From Ectothiorhodospira mobilis (lineage in GTDB: Bacteria; Pseudomonadota; Gammaproteobacteria; Ectothiorhodospirales; Ectothiorhodospiraceae), in contig NZ_FOUO01000002.1 of NCBI RefSeq assembly GCF_900114895.1, forward strand, positions 248,001 through 312,000: a stretch of DNA of 64,000 nucleotides, read 5' to 3'. Below are positions 58,401 to 64,000 of the stretch, in pieces. The translations under genes were made by a program, and so were the position numbers. Below the pieces are notes generated by a model that was not told the origin of the DNA, did not search any database, and saw nothing but the letters and a program-made list of their open reading frames with translations. Position 1 is the first letter of the stretch; each line of letters begins with the position of its first letter.

Positions 58401-59795
58401 TCATTCATCCTTGGACCCCGGCCCCCCACGGGCGAGCGCCATCGGGTCCAGCAGGGCCCGCAGGCGTTCCTCGTCCAGGTCCGTCCTCTCCCGAGCCACC
58501 TCCAGGATCGGACGGCCTTCCCGATAGGCCCGTTTGGCGATGGCGGCCCCCTGCTCATAACCGATGACCGGATTGAGGGCCGTCACCAGGATGGGGTTAT
58601 GCTCCAGGGCCCGGCGCATGCGCTCCTCGTCCACACCAAACCCCGGGATGACCCGCGTGGCCAGCAGACGGGCCCCGTTGGCCAGCAGTTCCACACTCTG
58701 CAGCAGGTTGTGGGCGATCACCGGCAGCATCACGTTCAACTGGAAGTTGCCCGACTGCCCGGCCACGGCGACGGCGGCATCGTTGCCCATCACCTGGGTG
58801 CAGGCCATGGCCACCGCCTCGGGGGCCACCGGATTCACCTTCCCCGGCATGATGCTGCTCCCCGGCTGCAGGGGCGGCAGGGTGATCTCCCCCAGCCCCG
58901 CCAGGGGGCCGGAGTTCATCCAGCGCAGATCGTTGCAGATCTTCATCAGGCTCACCGCCACGGTCCGGAGCTGGCCGCTGATCTCCACCGCGCTGTCCTG
59001 GGCGGCCAGGGCCTCGAAGCGGTCAGGCTTGGGCCGGAAGGGCACCCCCGTGCGCCGGGCCAGGTCCCGGGCCACCGCCTCGCCGAACCCTGCAGGGGCG
59101 TTGACCCCCGTACCCACGGCAGTGGCGCCGATGGCCAGTTCCTCCAGGCGCACGGCGCTGTCCTGCAACCGCTCGATGCCATAGCGTACCTGCCGGCCCC
59201 AGGCCCCCACCTCCTGACCGAGGCGGATGGGCAGGGCATCCATAAGATGGGTGCGGCCCGTCTTGACCACGTGATCCAGGGCCCGGGCACGACTCTCCAG
59301 CGCCCGGGCCAGGTCCTCCAGGGCCGGCAGCAGGTGGTGCTTCAGCCCGAGGCGGGCGGATACATGCAGGGCGGTGGGGATGACATCGTTGGAACTCTGC
59401 CCCCGGTTCACGTCATCGTTGGCATGCACCGGCGCCCCCAACTCCATGGAGGCCAGGCGCGCGATCACCTCGTTGGCGTTCATGTTGGAGCTGGTGCCGC
59501 TCCCGGTCTGGAAGACATCCACCGGGAACTGCCCGGCATGCTCCCCCCCGGCCACGGCCTCGGCGGCCCGCTGGATGGCCGCCGCCTTCTCGGGGGGTAA
59601 AAGGCCCAGCTCCCCGTTCACCCGGGCGCAGGCGGCCTTCACCTCCCCCAGGGCCCGGATGAAGGCCGGCGGCAGGGTCATCCCGCTCATGGGGAAGTTG
59701 TCCACCGCCCGCTGGGTCTGGGCCCCGTAGAGGGCGTCGGCGGGTACCGCCACCTCGCCCATGCTGTCCCGCTCGATCCGTTCTCCCGCGCCCAT
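58401..59795 (-). CDS. fumC: Class II fumarate hydratase
   Basis: This 464-residue oxygen-stable fumarase interconverts fumarate and malate. Motifs are GSGTSSNMNANEV, the TGRTHLMDALP region (catalytic His) and the superfamily signature GSSIMPGKVNP. ATG at 59795 follows GGAGGG at 5 bases; the frame extending to 59903 overlaps the purB promoter and is rejected. It is divergent from purB, which belongs to the same lyase superfamily and also releases fumarate. Confidence 0.96.
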   Translation of the reverse strand: MGAGERIERDSMGEVAVPADALYGAQTQRAVDNFPMSGMTLPPAFIRALGEVKAACARVNGELGLLPPEKAAAIQRAAEAVAGGEHAGQFPVDVFQTGSGTSSNMNANEVIARLASMELGAPVHANDDVNRGQSSNDVIPTALHVSARLGLKHHLLPALEDLARALESRARALDHVVKTGRTHLMDALPIRLGQEVGAWGRQVRYGIERLQDSAVRLEELAIGATAVGTGVNAPAGFGEAVARDLARRTGVPFRPKPDRFEALAAQDSAVEISGQLRTVAVSLMKICNDLRWMNSGPLAGLGEITLPPLQPGSSIMPGKVNPVAPEAVAMACTQVMGNDAAVAVAGQSGNFQLNVMLPVIAHNLLQSVELLANGARLLATRVIPGFGVDEERMRRALEHNPILVTALNPVIGYEQGAAIAKRAYREGRPILEVARERTDLDEERLRALLDPMALARGGPGSKDE

Positions 59796-59837
59796 CATCC
59801 CCTCCGGATCCCGGCTGTGTGCTGAAAATCGTGGTGT

Positions 59838-61245
<1,408 letters not shown>

Positions 61246-61324
61246 TGCATTCCCGGATGGGTCCCTTCGGGACACCCATCCGGGGCCATGGCACCTCAGG
61301 GGAAGGGAGACCCGGCAGGCCCGC

Positions 61325-62347
61325 TCACCCCCCTCGGACCTGTTCCGCCGCCTCCCGGATGACCTCGGCCCCGGCCCCCGGGCGATGGGCATGCTCGCTG
61401 AGATGCCGCCGCCAGGCCCGGGCCCCGGGAACCCCCTGGAACAGCCCCAGGATATGACGGGTCATGGTCTGCAGGGGGACCCCCTCCGCCAGCCGGGCCT
61501 CCACATAGGGCAGAAACCGCTCCACCACCTGATGCCGTGTGGGCACCGGCCCGACATCCCCGTACAGGGCCGCGTCCACCCCGGCCAGCAGGTAGGGGTT
61601 GTGATAGGCCTCCCGCCCCACCATCACCCCATCCACATGGGCCAATTGCCCCTGCATCTGCTCCAGGGTGGACAACCCGCCGTTGATCACCACCGTCAGC
61701 TGCGGGAAGGCTTCCTTGAGCCGGTGCACCCGCTCGTAGCACAGGGGGGGGATCTCCCGGTTCTGTTTCGGGCTCAGCCCCTGCAGCCAGGCCTTGCGGG
61801 CATGCACGATGAACAGGTCGCAACCAGCGGCGGCCACCCGATCCACGAAACGGAACAGATGGGCCTCGCTGTCCAGATCATCGATGCCGATGCGGCATTT
61901 CACCGTTACGGGGAGATCCACCACCGCCTTCATGGCCCGCACCCCCTCGGCCACGAGATCCGGCTCGGCCATGAGGCAGGCCCCGAAGCGACCGGAATGG
62001 ACCCGGTCTGAAGGACAGCCCACATTCAGATTCACCTCATCATAGCCCCAGGCCGCCCCCATGGAGGCGGCACGGGCCAGGGCATCGGGATCGGACCCGC
62101 CGAGCTGCAGGGCCACCGGGTGCTCGGCGGGATCGAAACGCAGATGCCGGTCCGCGTCCCCGTGCAGCAGCGCACCGGTCGTGACCATCTCCGTATAGAG
62201 GAAGGTCCGGCGGGTGATCAGGCGCAGGAAGTACCGGAAATGGCGGTCCGTCCAGTCCAGCATGGGGGCCAGACAACAGCGGTGGGACCCTGAAACCACG
62301 GAGGAATGCGGGCTAGCAGTTGATTGGGCGGGGGTCTTCGTGGTCAC
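61325..62347 (-). CDS. dusA: tRNA-dihydrouridine(20/20a) synthase
   Basis: This 340-residue flavoprotein reduces uridines in the tRNA D-loop. CLAPMLDWTDRHFRYFLR, TEMVTTGALLHGD, NLNVGCPSDRV (catalytic Cys) and FIVHARKAWLQGLSPKQNR identify the DusA subfamily. The start is GTG at 62347, giving a short N-terminal extension as in E. coli DusA. It is convergent with purB. Confidence 0.95.
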   Translation of the reverse strand: MTTKTPAQSTASPHSSVVSGSHRCCLAPMLDWTDRHFRYFLRLITRRTFLYTEMVTTGALLHGDADRHLRFDPAEHPVALQLGGSDPDALARAASMGAAWGYDEVNLNVGCPSDRVHSGRFGACLMAEPDLVAEGVRAMKAVVDLPVTVKCRIGIDDLDSEAHLFRFVDRVAAAGCDLFIVHARKAWLQGLSPKQNREIPPLCYERVHRLKEAFPQLTVVINGGLSTLEQMQGQLAHVDGVMVGREAYHNPYLLAGVDAALYGDVGPVPTRHQVVERFLPYVEARLAEGVPLQTMTRHILGLFQGVPGARAWRRHLSEHAHRPGAGAEVIREAAEQVRGG

Positions 62348-62381
62348 GTTTTAGATCGTATTTTGTGGGACGTTTCCAGGT

Positions 62382-62714
62382 TCACAACAGCACCTGCATG
62401 ATCCCCAACAGAACGAACCATATAATCAGAATCCCACCCAGCTTGATGGTGAGCTCCTTGGAGAGCAATTCCACATCCTTCTTGGTGGCTATCTTCTCAC
62501 GCATTCTGTCCATCTTCCGCTGACTGGCCATTTCCTGAAGCATTCTTTCCAGATCCTTTCGGGTGGCCATGTCCCGAATATCGTCCTTGGTGACGAGCCG
62601 GTTTTCCAGGAGCTCCAGCAGGGCCTGGGTCTGGGCCTCTGCCTGGGCCTCCGTGAAACCGGCGGCGATCAGACGCTTGATATGGGAATGGGTATCGAAT
62701 GCCAGCATGGTCAT
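62382..62714 (-). CDS. Small coiled-coil protein with C-terminal membrane anchor
   Basis: This 110-residue protein begins MTMLAFDTHSHIKRLIAAGF and contains AQAEAQTQALLELLE, LVTKDDIRD and further heptad-like charged helices. It ends in a single membrane helix (LGGILIIWFVLLGIMQVLL). The layout resembles DUF1640/CCDC90-type proteins, whose bacterial function is unknown. AGGAGG lies 7 bases before the ATG at 62714. Its codons are less GC-rich than those of neighbours, which may indicate later acquisition. It is separated from dusA by 34 bases. Confidence 0.72.
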   Translation of the reverse strand: MTMLAFDTHSHIKRLIAAGFTEAQAEAQTQALLELLENRLVTKDDIRDMATRKDLERMLQEMASQRKMDRMREKIATKKDVELLSKELTIKLGGILIIWFVLLGIMQVLL

Positions 62715-62873
62715 GCCCGAGCCTCCTGCCCTTTCATCAGGTGCGCAAACCGTCACTGGTTTGCCTCGTCGGCCCCGCCGGGCGCGACCACACGATGGCG
62801 GGTCGACGTGCCTGGCGGTCTCTGTACACAATCATTACTCTAGCGCCAAAATCCTTCGCCGTGCAGACCCCCT

Positions 62874-63605
62874 ATGGATTTCCCCCTCTCCCTGCTGCAG
62901 TGGCTCCTGGCCAGCGCCGTGATCCTGGTGGGAGCCATCCTCCAGGGCGCCATCGGCTATGGCGTGGCCCTGCTGGGCGCGCCCCTGCTCTATCTGATCC
63001 ATCCGCTGCTGGTGCCCGCCCCCATGATCATCATCGGCATGAGCCTGCCGCTGCTGATCCTGCTGCGGGAGTGGCGGGCGGTACAGCCCGCTGATGTGGC
63101 CTGGGCCCTGCCCGGTAGCCTCGCGGGGACGGCCCTGGCGGCGCTGGTGCTGGGGGTGGTGGACCAGGACCTTTTGGGGGGATTGCTGGGGGCGCTGGTG
63201 CTGCTGGCCGTCGCCCTGAGTCTGGTGCGGCGGGTTCCGGACCCTGGCCCGGCCATCCTGCTCCCGGCAGCGGGGCTTTCCGGCTTCATGGCCACCATCA
63301 CCTCCATCGGAGGGCCGCCCCTGGCCCTGGCCTTCCAGAACGTCTCGGGGCCGCGCCTGCGCGGGACCCTGTCGGCCATCTTCGTGCCCGCCGGCATCCT
63401 TTCTCTATCCACCCTGGCCTGGCTGGACCGCTTCGGTCCCGTGGAGGTCCTGCTGGGACTCTCCCTGCTGCCGGCCATCCTCCTGGGTTTCTGGATCTCG
63501 GGCCAGGTGGCGCACCGGCTGGACCGGCGCTGGTTGCGGCCCGTGGTCCTCGCCTTCTCCGCCCTGGCGGGCGCGGCGGCCATGGTACAGGCCCTCCCGG
63601 TCTGA
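62874..63605 (+). CDS. TauE/SafE family (DUF81) membrane permease
   Basis: This 243-residue protein has about eight hydrophobic helices and the two internal family motifs: GAILQGAIGYGVALLGAPLL near the N-terminus and GFMATITSIGGPPLALAFQN at mid-protein. Members export sulfite, sulfoacetate or related organic acids. No sulfur-metabolism gene is adjacent, so the substrate is open. The ATG at 62874 has a weak ribosome site. Confidence 0.9.
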   Translation: MDFPLSLLQWLLASAVILVGAILQGAIGYGVALLGAPLLYLIHPLLVPAPMIIIGMSLPLLILLREWRAVQPADVAWALPGSLAGTALAALVLGVVDQDLLGGLLGALVLLAVALSLVRRVPDPGPAILLPAAGLSGFMATITSIGGPPLALAFQNVSGPRLRGTLSAIFVPAGILSLSTLAWLDRFGPVEVLLGLSLLPAILLGFWISGQVAHRLDRRWLRPVVLAFSALAGAAAMVQALPV

Positions 63606-63770
63606 TCTCCGGGCGCGGTACACTGTGATCATGTATCCCTTCCCCGATGCGCAAGCTGACTGCAGCCTCGCGAGCGGATGGGCCTTTGAGGCGGGCCCCG
63701 CACAGCCATCACGGTGTCTGCACCTGCGGCGGCCCCTGGATGGGCCATACCTTGTTGAGCGGTCGTTCTG

Positions 63771-64000
63771 ATGGCCCGGATCACCGTCGCCGGGGCCAGT
63801 GGTTTCATCGGCACGGCCCTGTGCCATGAACTGGCCGGGGAACATCAGGTCACCGCCCTCACCCGCTCCCGGGCCCGCGCCGCGACGCCGGACCCGGATC
63901 CCCGCATCACCTGGCGGCACTGCGATCTGTTCTCCCAGTCCGACGTGAACCGGGCCCTGGAAGGGTGCGAGCGGGCCATCTACCTGATCCATTCCCTGGC
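63771..64000 (+). CDS. NAD(P)-binding epimerase-like protein, 5' part
   Basis: The first 76 codons are present before the window ends. An N-terminal Rossmann motif ITVAGASGFIGTALCHEL is followed by a typical HCDLFSQSDV (Asp near the adenine) and YLIHSL, which resembles atypical SDRs of the DUF2867/YbjT-like group. The rest is outside the window. It starts 165 bases after the TauE/SafE gene, with a TACACT promoter-like element at 63619. Confidence 0.75.
   Translation, partial: MARITVAGASGFIGTALCHELAGEHQVTALTRSRARAATPDPDPRITWRHCDLFSQSDVNRALEGCERAIYLIHSL

Overview
The window is very GC-rich bacterial DNA with dense, mostly intact genes and few intergenic gaps. Gene content and order point to a gammaproteobacterium. 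Two blocks are diagnostic: fabD-fabG-acpP-fabF-pabC-mltG-tmk-holB-pilZ-tatD, and infA/clpA-clpS/icd/nudJ-mnmA-hflD with purB nearby. GC bias, a cyanide-insensitive-type bd oxidase, a phasin and a MaoC-Pta fusion suggest Chromatiales/Ectothiorhodospiraceae. That placement is inference. No rRNA, tRNA, prophage, CRISPR array or intact IS element was seen.

Layout. 2-2068: tail of a hybrid histidine kinase and an HD-GYP response regulator. 2147-4643: hom-thrC (threonine). 4743-7849 (minus): DUF815 ATPase, DUF2721 membrane protein, ettA. 8017-9867: CHASE-PAS-GGDEF cyclase. 9874-11567 (minus): ABC-2 exporter. 11791-13182: M17 aminopeptidase. 13220-19403 (minus): a four-cysteine small protein and cydA-cydB-cydD-cydC. 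19776-23174: fabI, maoC-pta, ackA. 23430-25312: lipoprotein, phasin, DJ-1/PfpI protein. 25335-28522: maeB and an SDR. 28749-32956: bioA, a KamA-like radical SAM enzyme and a class V aminotransferase. 32962-41112 (minus): tatD through fabD. 41280-48180: infA, clpA/clpS, icd, nudJ-mnmA-hflD. 48391-57267: divergent acnB and acnA, then an HDOD protein and a GGDEF-EAL protein. 57315-58390: a five-hairpin tandem repeat array. 58401-64000: fumC, purB, dusA, a coiled-coil membrane protein, a TauE/SafE exporter and the start of an NAD(P)-binding protein.

How the genes work together. Central carbon metabolism is concentrated here: acnA, acnB, icd, fumC, maeB, and the acetyl-CoA/acetyl phosphate/acetate branch. 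Fatty acid synthesis (fabD, fabG, acpP, fabF, plus a distant fabI) runs into folate, nucleotide, cell-wall and replication genes. Cyclic-di-GMP signalling appears at both ends of the window.

The most novel-looking system is fabI - maoC/pta - ackA. TGCA-rich near-palindromes upstream of it resemble sites flanking the promoter of the nearby phasin gene. This suggests one polyhydroxyalkanoate-linked regulon, and possibly a route from 3-hydroxyacyl-CoA to a short-chain fatty acid plus ATP. Other points of interest are a KamA-like enzyme lacking the lysine-recognition aspartates, a threonine synthase with a cysteine-rich insert, a C8 tract that apparently fuses two coupled reading frames, and the composite hairpin array.
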